64,000 bases of DNA from Bacteroides sp. MSB163 (GCF_036416795.1 NZ_CP143867.1:4704001-4768000); one strand, 5' to 3'; counted from the stretch's first letter, positions 36,432-44,331 are shown. The notes: a model not told the origin generated them from the letters alone. Translations and numbers: made by a program.

Positions 36432-37922
36432 TTATTTTGCCATTGATTTTTCCAAACGATGTTTCCAGCGTGCATAAGCATCTGCATATTCCTGGCGCTT
36501 AGCCTGATTAGGCTCGATAACATCCAGTTTTTCCAGCGTTGCGAATGCCTCGTTATTATCTTTATAGATACCTGCACCGATACCTGCTCCCTTGGCTGCA
36601 CCTACCGAACCATCCGTATCGTACAGTTCGATCACAGCTCCCGTCACACCTGCCAGCGTATCGCGGAAGATGGAGCTAAGGAACATATTTGCATGGCCTG
36701 CATGGATTTTCTGTACAGGGATGCCCATACCTTCCATAATATCTATACCATACTTGAATGAGAATACAATGCCTTCCTGAGCTGCACGCACAATGTGTTG
36801 CTTGCTATGCAGATTGAAGTTCAAACCACGGATAGAGCAGTTGATCTCTTTATTTTCGAGCATGCGTTCCGCACCGTTACCGAAGGGCAGAATACTGATA
36901 CCTGCACTACCGATAGGAGCTTGTGATGCCAGTACATTCATTTCATTGTAAGAGATGCCTTCGGGAGCAATCGTACGTTTCACCCAAGAATTAAGAATAC
37001 CCGTACCATTGATGCAAAGCAACACACCCAGACGGGTTTGTTCGTCCGTATGGTTTACGTGAGCGAATGTATTTACGCGTGATTTCGGATCATAGTTCAC
37101 TTCACCGTTCACACCATATACAACACCCGAAGTGCCTGCTGTAGAAGCTATTTCTCCCGGATTGAATACATTCAGTGAAAGAGCGTTATTCGGTTGGTCA
37201 CCTGCACGATATGTGATCGGTGTACCTTCCTTTAATCCCAATTCTTTTGCTGCGGCAGCATTCACACGGCCTTGTTCGGAGAATGTGGGTTTGATGTCCG
37301 CAATCAGAGAGTTATCGAAACCATAATAATCCATCAGGAAGTCGGCTACACGATTGTTTTTGAAATCCCAGAACATGCCTTCCGAAAGTCCGGAAACAGT
37401 GGTACAGATTTCACCGCTCAACTTCATGGCGATGTAATCACCCGGCAACATAATCTTATAAATCCGTTCGTAGATGGCCGGTTCGTTTTCCTTTATCCAT
37501 GCCAGTTTAGAGGCAGTGAAGTTACCCGGAGAGTTCAACAGATGTGAGAGACATTTCTCTTCTCCCAGCGTTTCGAAAGCTTTCTGTCCGTAAGGCACAG
37601 CACGCGAGTCACACCAGATTATAGAAGGACGCAGCACATTCTGGTCTTTGTCCACACATACCAATCCATGCATCTGATAAGAGATACCGATTGCCTTGAT
37701 TTCACCTGCGTTTGCACCCGATTCATTCATGACAGCCTGTGTGGCAAGCTTCAGATTTTCCCACCAGCTTTCGGGATTTTGTTCCGCCCAACCCGGTTTA
37801 ACTGCAATGATTGCCGCCTCTGTCTTCGGAAAGAAAGCAGAAGATACACATTTGCCGGTTTCGGCGTTTACCAGGCTCGCTTTTACGGACGAGCTTCCAA
37901 TGTCATAGCCTAATAAATACAT
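36432..37922 (-). CDS. xylB: Xylulokinase (FGGY family)
   Basis: A 496-residue kinase that phosphorylates D-xylulose to D-xylulose 5-phosphate. The N-terminal ATPase-fold phosphate-1 motif is LLGYDIGSSSVKASLV. The substrate-site Met-His follows in ISYQMHGLVCVD and Asp in SIIWCDSRA. STAGTSGVVYGVN is the ATP-contacting glycine motif, and GAAKGAGIGAG is near the C-terminus. It is second in the operon, 98 nt after the Nudix regulator. Confidence 0.95.
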   Translation of the reverse strand: MYLLGYDIGSSSVKASLVNAETGKCVSSAFFPKTEAAIIAVKPGWAEQNPESWWENLKLATQAVMNESGANAGEIKAIGISYQMHGLVCVDKDQNVLRPSIIWCDSRAVPYGQKAFETLGEEKCLSHLLNSPGNFTASKLAWIKENEPAIYERIYKIMLPGDYIAMKLSGEICTTVSGLSEGMFWDFKNNRVADFLMDYYGFDNSLIADIKPTFSEQGRVNAAAAKELGLKEGTPITYRAGDQPNNALSLNVFNPGEIASTAGTSGVVYGVNGEVNYDPKSRVNTFAHVNHTDEQTRLGVLLCINGTGILNSWVKRTIAPEGISYNEMNVLASQAPIGSAGISILPFGNGAERMLENKEINCSIRGLNFNLHSKQHIVRAAQEGIVFSFKYGIDIMEGMGIPVQKIHAGHANMFLSSIFRDTLAGVTGAVIELYDTDGSVGAAKGAGIGAGIYKDNNEAFATLEKLDVIEPNQAKRQEYADAYARWKHRLEKSMAK

Positions 37923-37943
37923 GCTTTTAATTTATGATTTTTG

Positions 37944-38016
37944 ATTTATGATTTATTTTGTTTGAAATTTATGCCCTTTGATCTATGATTTATTCCGCTT
38001 ATGATGAATCATAAAT
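37944..38016 (-). repeat. Repeated ATTTATGATT motifs with an inverted copy between the Nudix regulator and xylB
   Basis: ATTTATGATT occurs at about 37930 and 37944, with a related CTATGATTTATT near 37983. The inverted AATCATAAAT is at 38007-38016. The inverted pair can fold in the operon mRNA, giving a third intercistronic structure. Confidence 0.4.
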
Positions 38017-38020
38017 CTCT

Positions 38021-38743
38021 TCATCTTCTTACCTTATTATATATCTTCTTATCGAATCGATAATAGCGTGCGGCACGGTGGGCAACTCCCTGTTGTTTTT
38101 CCTCCAATGGAACAACGTATTCCATCATCGCTATTTTCTTGTGGAAGTTCCGCACATCAATAGGCTTGCCATATATTAATTCATATAAAGTACGCAGTTG
38201 TGATGCCGTAAACTTACGGGGAAGCAGATCGAACAAGGCCGACGGATTAATCTCCACGTACTGGCGGATATATACCAATGCTTCTTTAATAATCAGATTA
38301 TGGTCGAAAGCCAATGCCTTAATATCTTGCAGTGCCACCCAATATGCTTCGAAATCAGCCAGATTCCGGCTCAGTGCCCGGTCTATCTTCACCAATGACA
38401 GGTAAGCGATAGTAACGATACGCTCCACCTTCGATTCCATGGCCCGTTCCAGCCAATGAATGTCTTTCGGGTCCTTCGTCCGGTTTTTGGAACCGAATGC
38501 CTTGAACTGCATCAGGTTGACGTTCTTCAATCCTGTCAGTTCGTTCAATACACGCTGTGCGGCTTCATCCAGATCTTCATCCATATAGATCAGGCTTCCG
38601 GGAAGCTTCATATCGTGAAAAATTTCACCTTGCTCCTCACCTACACGTTTTATCAAGAGAACCTTTAATTGTTCTCCGTCAAAGCCAATCACTACACAGT
38701 CTACTGAGATATGATTGTTTGCCAATGGGGTTTTATGTTCCAT
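38021..38743 (-). CDS. xylR: Nudix-related transcriptional regulator of the xylose operon (NrtR-like)
   Basis: A protein of about 240 residues. It has an N-terminal Nudix domain (ISVDCVVIGFDGEQLKVLLI, then LPGSLIYMDEDLDEAAQRVL) whose catalytic box lacks the full GX5EX7REUXEE pattern. A C-terminal winged-helix DNA-binding domain follows (FTASQLRTLYELIYGKPIDV, RNFHKKIAMMEYVVP). Such Nudix-fold regulators control sugar operons in Bacteroides, and the position ahead of xylB-xylA-xylE supports a xylose repressor. Starts at 38761, 38752 or 38743 are possible. The -7 element at 38781-38774 excludes a start at 38776. Confidence 0.82.
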   Translation of the reverse strand: MEHKTPLANNHISVDCVVIGFDGEQLKVLLIKRVGEEQGEIFHDMKLPGSLIYMDEDLDEAAQRVLNELTGLKNVNLMQFKAFGSKNRTKDPKDIHWLERAMESKVERIVTIAYLSLVKIDRALSRNLADFEAYWVALQDIKALAFDHNLIIKEALVYIRQYVEINPSALFDLLPRKFTASQLRTLYELIYGKPIDVRNFHKKIAMMEYVVPLEEKQQGVAHRAARYYRFDKKIYNKVRR

Positions 38744-38773
38744 GTTTTGCATAATATCCATGTTTAAGCGCTG

Positions 38774-38781
38774 CAAATATA
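38774..38781 (-). promoter_or_regulatory. -7 promoter element of the xyl operon
   Basis: Reads TATATTTG on the minus strand. It lies 31 nt upstream of the ATG at 38743. Confidence 0.5.
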
Positions 38782-38902
38782 AACAGGTTTTTTTGAATAT
38801 ACAAGCAAGTAAAACTCATTTTTATTATGTTGTAAAGCATTATTTTTCAATATAATACATATCGTACTTATTACAATATCAAAACATAGCCTTATCGTTG
38901 AA

Positions 38903-38917
38903 AATACAATATGTATT
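38903..38917. promoter_or_regulatory. Palindromic operator candidate upstream of the xyl operon
   Basis: AATACA-ATA-TGTATT is a perfect 6-bp inverted repeat around 3 bp, about 120 bp upstream of the xyl -7 element. A partly similar AATACATAT occurs near 38853. It is a candidate site for the Nudix regulator, but no second clear copy supports this. Confidence 0.35.
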
Positions 38918-39048
38918 ATTGATAAACAGTAGAATTAGCTAATTGTAGGAAGTACAATAAGAGTAAAGTGCTTTATTCTTAAGGATTTTAGTATCTTGTG
39001 CAAGAAATAAAAATGTGGGCTCTTATTGTATTTTTACACGCCATCTCC

Positions 39049-39180
39049 GTAGTATCTCCATATCAACTCTATATCAACTCCGTGTCAAGTCCGTACCTGC
39101 TCCGTATCAAGTCCGTATCAGCACTTATCCTATAGACACGGAGCAGGTACGGACTTGACACGGCTCTGATACGGAGATTG
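39049..39180. repeat. 11-bp-period repeat array with a perfect 26-bp inverted repeat
   Basis: Units of the form CTCCGTATCAA (variants CTCTATATCAA, CTCCGTGTCAA, GTCCGTACCTG, GTCCGTATCAG) follow one another every 11 bp from about 39066 to 39120. Inverted units follow from 39138. The 26 bases at 39080-39105 are perfectly complementary to 39138-39163, leaving a 32-nt loop. It lies in the divergent region between the xyl operon and fabD, so a terminator role is unlikely. Confidence 0.85.
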
Positions 39181-39251
39181 TGCGCAAGGAACTCCTTTAA
39201 ACACTGTAACTCTCGTCCCCGGTTTCGGTAGTATTGCACAAAAATCCTTCA

Positions 39252-39287
39252 TTTGTGCGGTCAATATCAGAAAAAGCTATACCTTTG
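39252..39287 (+). promoter_or_regulatory. Promoter of fabD
   Basis: TTTG at 39252-39255 and TACCTTTG at 39280-39287 (24-bp spacing) lie 38 nt upstream of the fabD ATG. Confidence 0.55.
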
Positions 39288-39325
39288 CACCACTTTTTTT
39301 AATTAACTACTAAAACAAGAACAGT

Positions 39326-40213
39326 ATGAAAGCATTTGTATTTCCGGGTCAAGGTGCCCAATTCGTAGGAATGGGAAAAGACTTGTATGAAAACTCCGCT
39401 TTAGCAAAAGAATTGTTTGAAAAAGCCAATGATATCCTGGGATATCGCATTACGGATATTATGTTCAACGGTACGGACGAAGACCTGCGTCAGACGAAGG
39501 TAACTCAACCTGCCGTATTCCTCCACTCCGTTATCTCCGCACTTTGTATGGGTGATGATTTTAAACCTGAAATGACTGCCGGTCACTCATTGGGCGAATT
39601 CTCTGCTCTGGTTGCTGCCGGTGCATTGAGTTTCGAAGATGGATTGAAGCTGGTTTATGCTCGTGCCATGGCCATGCAGAAAGCTTGCGAGGCACAACCC
39701 TCTACAATGGCGGCTATCATTGCCCTCTCCGATGAAAAAGTAGAAGAAATCTGCGAGCAAGTAACCGCTGAAGGTGAAGTTTGCGTTGCAGCCAACTATA
39801 ACTGTCCGGGACAGATCGTAATTTCCGGTTCTATCGAGGGCATCAACAAGGCATGCGAACTGATGAAGGCTGCCGGAGCGAAACGTGCTTTACCATTAAA
39901 GGTAGGCGGTGCTTTCCACTCTCCACTGATGAATCCTGCAAAAGTTGAATTGGAAGCAGCTATCAACGCTACTGAAATCCACGCTCCCAAATGTCCGGTT
40001 TATCAGAATGTAGATGCATTGCCTCACACTGATCCGGAAGAGATCAAGAAGAATCTCGTTGCTCAGCTGACTGCTTCTGTACGCTGGACACAGACTGTTA
40101 AGAATATGGTTGCTGATGGTGCTACAGACTTCACAGAATGTGGCCCAGGTGCTGTACTGCAAGGTCTGATCAAGAAGATTGCACCGGAGGTATCTGCTCA
40201 CGGTATTGCATAA
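39326..40213 (+). CDS. fabD: Malonyl-CoA:ACP transacylase
   Basis: A 295-residue cytosolic enzyme that loads malonyl groups on acyl carrier protein for fatty-acid synthesis. FPGQGAQFVGMG is the N-terminal oxyanion motif. The nucleophile Ser88 is in GHSLGEFSA and His198 in GGAFHSPLM. The conserved Arg region is YARAMAMQKA, and the Gln/Asn-rich NYNCPGQIVISG segment follows. It is monocistronic, with a strong terminator. It is not in a fab cluster here. Confidence 0.95.
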   Translation: MKAFVFPGQGAQFVGMGKDLYENSALAKELFEKANDILGYRITDIMFNGTDEDLRQTKVTQPAVFLHSVISALCMGDDFKPEMTAGHSLGEFSALVAAGALSFEDGLKLVYARAMAMQKACEAQPSTMAAIIALSDEKVEEICEQVTAEGEVCVAANYNCPGQIVISGSIEGINKACELMKAAGAKRALPLKVGGAFHSPLMNPAKVELEAAINATEIHAPKCPVYQNVDALPHTDPEEIKKNLVAQLTASVRWTQTVKNMVADGATDFTECGPGAVLQGLIKKIAPEVSAHGIA

Positions 40214-40235
40214 TCCTTAAATACAAAATATTTGT

Positions 40236-40269
40236 AAGGGCTGTCTTTTTAACCAAAGACGGCCCTTTA
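40236..40269 (+). terminator. Rho-independent terminator of fabD
   Basis: The AAGGGCTGTCTTT / AAAGACGGCCCTT stem (one G-T pair) is followed by TATTTTG. Confidence 0.8.
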
Positions 40270-40312
40270 TTTTGTAATCATACTATCCGCATTCAGAATA
40301 GGAAAATAAACA

Positions 40313-40451
40313 GCATCTCAACAAAACTTTTTCATGTAAGTATGAAAGTTCTACATTCAACTTGCATTATCTTTAGATAAGATAAGCTGCATCTCAGCAT
40401 AACTTTTTCATGCAAGCATGAAAGTTCTGCGTTCGATTTGCATTATCTTTG
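40313..40451 (+). promoter_or_regulatory. Tandemly duplicated promoter/operator region
   Basis: Two 63-bp copies (40313-40375 and 40389-40451) match at 54 of 63 positions by eye. Each holds an operator-like inverted repeat (AACTTTTTCATGC-AA-GCATGAAAGTT in the second copy) and ends in a -7-like element. Only the second ends as a consensus TATCTTTG; the first has TATCTTTA. The second sits 16 nt before the ATG at 40468. Confidence 0.6.
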
Positions 40452-40467
40452 CAAAAACATGCATGAT

Positions 40468-40995
40468 ATGGAGAAAATCGACGAATACAGAAACACCCTT
40501 GCAATGCCTCTTTGCAAACTATCAATAGATAAGCTGGTGCAGGAAATATGCCTGCATCCGGAATACCTTAAAGATATATACCAGTTGATTTCCGATGATA
40601 AAATCGTCGTTTCATGGCGGGCTATATGGGCATGTGAAAAAGTAAGTGAGAAGCATCCCGGCTGGTTTGTTCCATTGCTGGATGATATTATTCAGCGATT
40701 ATTGGTCTGCCAACATGATGGTTCCAAACGGTTGTTGCTGTCTATATTATATAATGTACCTGCATCTGATCCTGTCTCTGTCGATTTGCTAAATTATTGC
40801 CTGGATCACATGTTGGCCCCACAAGAAAGTATCGGTGTGCAGGCATTATCTATCAGAATGGCTTACCAGCTTTGCAAGTCTGAGCCGGAACTTTTGAAAG
40901 AGCTGCAACTCATATTAGAGAATGCAGATACCGAATATTACTCCACAGGCGTTAAGACTACCATACGGAATATCCTAAAAAAGATAAATAAATAA
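40468..40995 (+). CDS. HEAT-like helical repeat protein, hypothetical
   Basis: A 175-residue all-helical soluble protein (MEKIDEYRNTLAMPLCKLSI onward). Repeating helix pairs such as SWRAIWACEKVSEKHPGWFV, LLDDIIQRLLVCQHDGSKRL and VQALSIRMAYQLCKSEPELL are reminiscent of HEAT or DNA-alkylation-repair-like scaffolds. No catalytic motif is visible. An alternative start at 40459 adds three residues. The TATCTTTG at 40444-40451 makes the frame's earliest start at 40438 unlikely. Function unknown. Confidence 0.65.
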   Translation: MEKIDEYRNTLAMPLCKLSIDKLVQEICLHPEYLKDIYQLISDDKIVVSWRAIWACEKVSEKHPGWFVPLLDDIIQRLLVCQHDGSKRLLLSILYNVPASDPVSVDLLNYCLDHMLAPQESIGVQALSIRMAYQLCKSEPELLKELQLILENADTEYYSTGVKTTIRNILKKINK

Positions 40996-41063
40996 TTGAA
41001 GTTTCGCAAGTTATGATATTCAGGAGTTAAAATCAGCTATAAAACAAATTAAATCCAATAACT

Positions 41064-41146
41064 ATAACAAGCAATGTCATGATGCAAAACTAGCAATCTT
41101 GTAATGCGGAATATTGCTAGTTTTGCATCATGACATTGCTTGTTAT
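41064..41146. repeat. Perfect 34-bp inverted repeat
   Basis: The 34 bases at 41064-41097 (starting ATAACAAGCAATGTCATGAT) are exactly complementary to 41113-41146, with a 15-nt loop (CTTGTAATGCGGAAT). There is no T tract beyond normal composition. It lies about 70 bp after the HEAT-like gene. It could be a strong hairpin terminator, an RNA stabiliser or a small palindromic repeat element. Confidence 0.85.
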
Positions 41147-41243
41147 GTTCCGTTTAAGGCTTCCGGGTGGGTTACCGTATTATTTTTCGCAGACTATTCT
41201 TGAAAAAGTATAACAATATTAAGACCAATAAAAGGCTTATTAG

Positions 41244-41587
41244 GGGTCAAAATAGGTTCAGGGTCACTTATAACCCTATTTATAGGTCATTTTTATTTGT
41301 ATTAGCCAATATAATGCTAATATACAGACTGTTGACTTTTTTAGACTTTTGCAAAAAACGTATTTCAGTAGATTTGGAATATTACAATTCGAACAAGCCT
41401 TAAATAGGTAAATATTTAATACAGAAAGTAAAACAATAAAGCGGAAGTGATAAAGAGTGAATAATAAAATCTTTATTCCTTAGTAGTTTAGCACTATTAC
41501 AGTATGTTTTATTTACATCTATTTTAAATATCTTATTCATTTAAGCAGGAATTGGGGGTATAAGTGACCCTGAACCTATTTTGACCC
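41244..41587. mobile_element. MITE-like element with 29-bp terminal inverted repeats
   Basis: The 29 bases at 41244-41272 (GGGTCAAAATAGGTTCAGGG and nine more) are perfectly complementary to 41559-41587. Similarity continues a few bases inside (AACCC against CCCC). The 344-bp unit contains no transposase-like ORF. Bases just outside are TTAG on the left and TTAA on the right, compatible with a short duplicated target containing TTA. A short frame across the left end (41167-41403) is probably chance. Confidence 0.6.
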
Positions 41588-41838
41588 TTAAATAGTACAC
41601 TTTTTGTCTTTTTTTTGAGGCATAACAGATTGATATACAATCATTAATCATCAGAGAATCATTTTGTCCATGAGTTCACTTCATACACGCTGTTTTAGAA
41701 GAAAGTAAGAACCGTCTTTCTGATTGTCAAAAGAAAAAATGCAACATGCGTTCGCGGTTAATTTATCACTTCAGCAAAAGTTAAGAAGTTAAGTTTCGTA
41801 GGTACTGTTTTCCACTCCTAATTTACAGGTAGTGTACC
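41588..41838. other. Non-coding gap after the MITE-like element
   Basis: About 250 bp of AT-rich sequence with no gene or clear structure recognised. Confidence 0.4.
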
Positions 41839-42360
41839 CTAAATTATTTTTCTGTAATCCCCATCACTTTTCTTCTTAAACCCATTGCTTAGCAGCACCT
41901 TTATTGAAGCCGTGTTTTCTTCGGAAGGGTCCGCCGCTATTTCACGTCCTTCCAATTCAATGATTTTTTCTTCCAACTTCCTGATAATCATTTTACCGAT
42001 ACCTCTATTCAGATACTCTTCTTCGCCAATCAAATATCCGATCTCGTACGTATGATTCTTTTCAGATATGTCTCCATACAAACTCTCAAAGTCGTGCCCT
42101 TCTTCCTCCAAGTCTTTCAAGAAAAAGCAATCAGCATAAAGACAATATCCGATCTTCTTATTCTTATAGTAAACAATAAAATGTTTCATAAAGTCATATT
42201 TACCATCTCTATTACTGACTTCGTCCAACCAAGCCTCCTTCTGTTCTTCCCCATCCGGACATAGCCATTTGTAAATATAATCTTTTCTCAACCATCTATC
42301 AAACCACAATATATCTTCGCCAAGCAGAGGCTTTAATACTATTTCGTCTGTATCAATCAT
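41839..42360 (-). CDS. GNAT family N-acetyltransferase (AAC(6')-like fold)
   Basis: A 173-residue acetyltransferase. Early residues (IVLKPLLGEDILWFDRWLRK, then YIYKWL) resemble the RimJ/aminoglycoside 6'-acetyltransferase subgroup. The YEIGYLIGEEEYLNRGIGKM segment has the acetyl-CoA pyrophosphate-binding R-G-I-G motif, followed by ENTASIKVLLSNGFKKKSDG. The substrate is unknown; resistance is possible but not shown. It lies 24 nt downstream of the WG-repeat gene, probably co-transcribed. Confidence 0.82.
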   Translation of the reverse strand: MIDTDEIVLKPLLGEDILWFDRWLRKDYIYKWLCPDGEEQKEAWLDEVSNRDGKYDFMKHFIVYYKNKKIGYCLYADCFFLKDLEEEGHDFESLYGDISEKNHTYEIGYLIGEEEYLNRGIGKMIIRKLEEKIIELEGREIAADPSEENTASIKVLLSNGFKKKSDGDYRKII

Positions 42361-42384
42361 AAATTCATGTATGTCATTTCATGT

Positions 42385-42795
42385 TTATTCAACCCGATTT
42401 CCTTTCACATCTATAAAGAAAGTTTCGCCGTTCAGCTTCACCTTTGCTTTGCCATCTTTATTAAAATAGCGGGCGTCATCATATATAAAAGGAATAACTT
42501 CTTTCCCTGTCTGATCTATAAAACCGCATTTACCCTCCATGCATACTGCTGCCAGCCCGGTTTTGGTAAATGACCATGCAGGATTATATATACATGGAAT
42601 AACTTCTTTTCCCGTTTTATCTACATATCCCCACCAACCATTCTGCCGAACTAATGCCAATCCTACAGAAAAAGCATGGGCATAGTCATAGATAAACGGT
42701 ACGACTTCTTCGCCTGTTGCAGCATCTAAAAAGCCCCATCTACCATTGTATTCCGTTGGCACTAATTTTTGTACTTTCATTTTTTGAGTATCCAT
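42385..42795 (-). CDS. WG-repeat protein
   Basis: A 136-residue protein made of three to four WG beta-hairpin repeats of about 37 residues: YNGRWGFLDAATGEEVVPFI, NGWWGYVDKTGKEVIPCIYN, GKCGFIDQTGKEVIPFIYDD and a degenerate last one (NGETFFIDVKGNRVE). There is no signal peptide, so this short form may be cytoplasmic. WG repeats generally mediate protein or surface interactions; the specific role is unknown. It is the upstream gene of a pair with the GNAT enzyme. Confidence 0.85.
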   Translation of the reverse strand: MDTQKMKVQKLVPTEYNGRWGFLDAATGEEVVPFIYDYAHAFSVGLALVRQNGWWGYVDKTGKEVIPCIYNPAWSFTKTGLAAVCMEGKCGFIDQTGKEVIPFIYDDARYFNKDGKAKVKLNGETFFIDVKGNRVE

Positions 42796-42968
42796 AATAG
42801 TATAATCCGTTAAATATTGAATTGATAAATAAGAAATAGTTCAAGCCTGCTTTCTGCTGTAAAGATAGGAATTAAATTGAGACTGAGCGCAGAACTCAGT
42901 AATAAGGCTGGTGAATAGCAGTTTATCCAAGAAAAAGGAAGAAGCTGAAATAGAATAACTTATTAAAA

Positions 42969-43000
42969 TTTGGCACGCTATTGTGAATAAACTATATTTG
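42969..43000 (+). promoter_or_regulatory. Promoter of tag
   Basis: TTTG at 42969-42972 and TATATTTG at 42993-43000 with 20-bp spacing, ending 25 nt before the ATG. Confidence 0.65.
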
Positions 43001-43025
43001 TACATTCATTATAAGTACTATAATT

Positions 43026-43598
43026 ATGCAAGATTTTGTAAACGGACGCTGTGGTTGGTGCGGAACTGACGAACTGTATGTGAAATACCATGATCAAGAG
43101 TGGGGAAATTTAGTGACCGACGACAAGACACTGTTCGAGTTTCTTGTGCTGGAGAGCGCCCAGGCCGGATTAAGTTGGATAACCATCCTCAAAAAACGTG
43201 AGGGATATCGCAAAGCCTTTTGTGGTTTCGATGCCGAACAAGTAGCACAAATGACCGATGAAGATGTCGAGCGGCTGATGCATTTTGATGGTATCGTGAA
43301 GAACCGTCTGAAAATCAAATCTACCATCACAAATGCAAGGCTATTCCTCGCCATACAAAAGGAGTTCGGCAGTTTCTATGAATATACACTGTCGTTCTTT
43401 CCTGATAGAAAACCGATTATCAATACCTTTCAATCCTTGAGTGAGATTCCGGTATCATCTCCCGAATCCGATGCCATGAGCAAGGATATGAAAAAACGAG
43501 GATTCAAGTTCTTCGGATCTACGATCTGCTACGCCCATTTGCAGGCTGCGGGATTCGTCAACGATCATTTGGCGGACTGTATCTGTCGAAAAGGATAA
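43026..43598 (+). CDS. tag: DNA-3-methyladenine glycosylase I
   Basis: A 190-residue base-excision repair enzyme that removes 3-methyladenine. The Tag zinc site is recognisable: Cys9 and His22 in RCGWCGTDELYVKYHDQEWG, and the C-terminal His and Cys in FVNDHLADCIC. The family segment LFEFLVLESAQAGLSWITIL contains the conserved Glu and Trp of the base pocket. ILKKREGYRKAFCGFD follows. It is monocistronic, with a terminator shared with the convergent lipoprotein gene. Confidence 0.94.
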   Translation: MQDFVNGRCGWCGTDELYVKYHDQEWGNLVTDDKTLFEFLVLESAQAGLSWITILKKREGYRKAFCGFDAEQVAQMTDEDVERLMHFDGIVKNRLKIKSTITNARLFLAIQKEFGSFYEYTLSFFPDRKPIINTFQSLSEIPVSSPESDAMSKDMKKRGFKFFGSTICYAHLQAAGFVNDHLADCICRKG

Positions 43599-43623
43599 AT
43601 GACAGTATAACTTCATACAAAGT

Positions 43624-43661
43624 AAAAGGCGGTATTTCCTCGTATGGATTTACCGCCTTTT
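43624..43661. terminator. Bidirectional terminator between tag and the DUF4476 gene
   Basis: An 11-bp perfect stem (AAAAGGCGGTA / TACCGCCTTTT) encloses TTTCCTCGTATGGATT. It is related to the hairpin at 16484-16521. Confidence 0.8.
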
Positions 43662-43665
43662 CATT

Positions 43666-44331
43666 TTACTTCTTTATTCCCAAAATACTTCTTGCTTTCT
43701 CTTCACTGGAGATAAAATCGAGTGCATTGATTATCTCGTCATAATTCTCCCGGTCGGAAATATTCGGAGCTAAGATTTTCAGGACTTCCAGTTTGTCATC
43801 ATCAAACCGGTATATCGACATCATCCGCACACACTGCTTGCAATTCAATCCTCTGTTACCGATTCCGGCTTCTAATAATTCCAGTTGATCGTCTTTGAAA
43901 GGTTTGCCTTTCACTTTGTTGTAAAGCGACTGGAAATCCCTTTCGTCCATCCCTCTTCCACCATTAATGTGCGGGTGGGAGGAAGCGGTTCCACCACCTA
44001 CTTCAATAGCAGGATATACAGCAACAGGCGGATGAGGAGCTGTGTTAAAAGAATCCATACCTACAACACACCCGTTTACGAAATCTATGACAATCGATGT
44101 AGTCACAGTAGATAAATTGTCACCGGCAACAAGTTTCACATACTCCCACTGCTCTGTTTCTTGGTCAAAACGGCGATATTGCGGTTTTCCAAGTATGGAA
44201 GAAACTTCTTTTTGGGTCATCCCTTTTTGGACACTCATCATGATGTCTTTACTTGATCCGATAATGCTGGCGCAGCTACTTATGCCAATCATAAATGCCA
44301 GTAGTGCTAATGTCAGTTTTATTGTTTTCAT
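43666..44331 (-). CDS. Lipoprotein with a BamE/SmpA-like N-terminus and DUF4476 C-terminus
   Basis: A 221-residue lipoprotein (signal ending ISSCASI). Residues ~30-90 look like a SmpA/OmlA fold (SVQKGMTQKEVSSILGKPQY, then RRFDQETEQWEYVKL). The C-terminal ~95 residues carry the DUF4476 pattern (DERDFQSLYNKVKGKPFKDD, CVRMMSIYRFDDDKLEVLKI, IINALDFISSEEKARSIL), a helical repeat domain found in Bacteroidota. The combination suggests an outer-membrane-associated role. Promoter TATATTTG at 44371-44364. Confidence 0.78.
   Translation of the reverse strand: MKTIKLTLALLAFMIGISSCASIIGSSKDIMMSVQKGMTQKEVSSILGKPQYRRFDQETEQWEYVKLVAGDNLSTVTTSIVIDFVNGCVVGMDSFNTAPHPPVAVYPAIEVGGGTASSHPHINGGRGMDERDFQSLYNKVKGKPFKDDQLELLEAGIGNRGLNCKQCVRMMSIYRFDDDKLEVLKILAPNISDRENYDEIINALDFISSEEKARSILGIKK

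Noticed and set aside
39080..39163. Bidirectional terminator
   Set aside because: The flanking genes diverge from this site, so neither would end here, and no T tract follows the stem.
39049..39180. CRISPR array
   Set aside because: Units are only 11 bp, contiguous without spacers, and switch orientation; no cas genes are near.
41167..41403. 78-codon ORF over the left end of the MITE-like element
   Set aside because: It reads through the terminal inverted repeat, is rich in Ile, Phe, Leu and Tyr as expected from AT-rich DNA, and shows no domain or promoter.
42385..42795. Toxin or effector with WG repeats
   Set aside because: No effector or toxin domain is attached and there is no immunity-gene arrangement; only the repeats can be supported.
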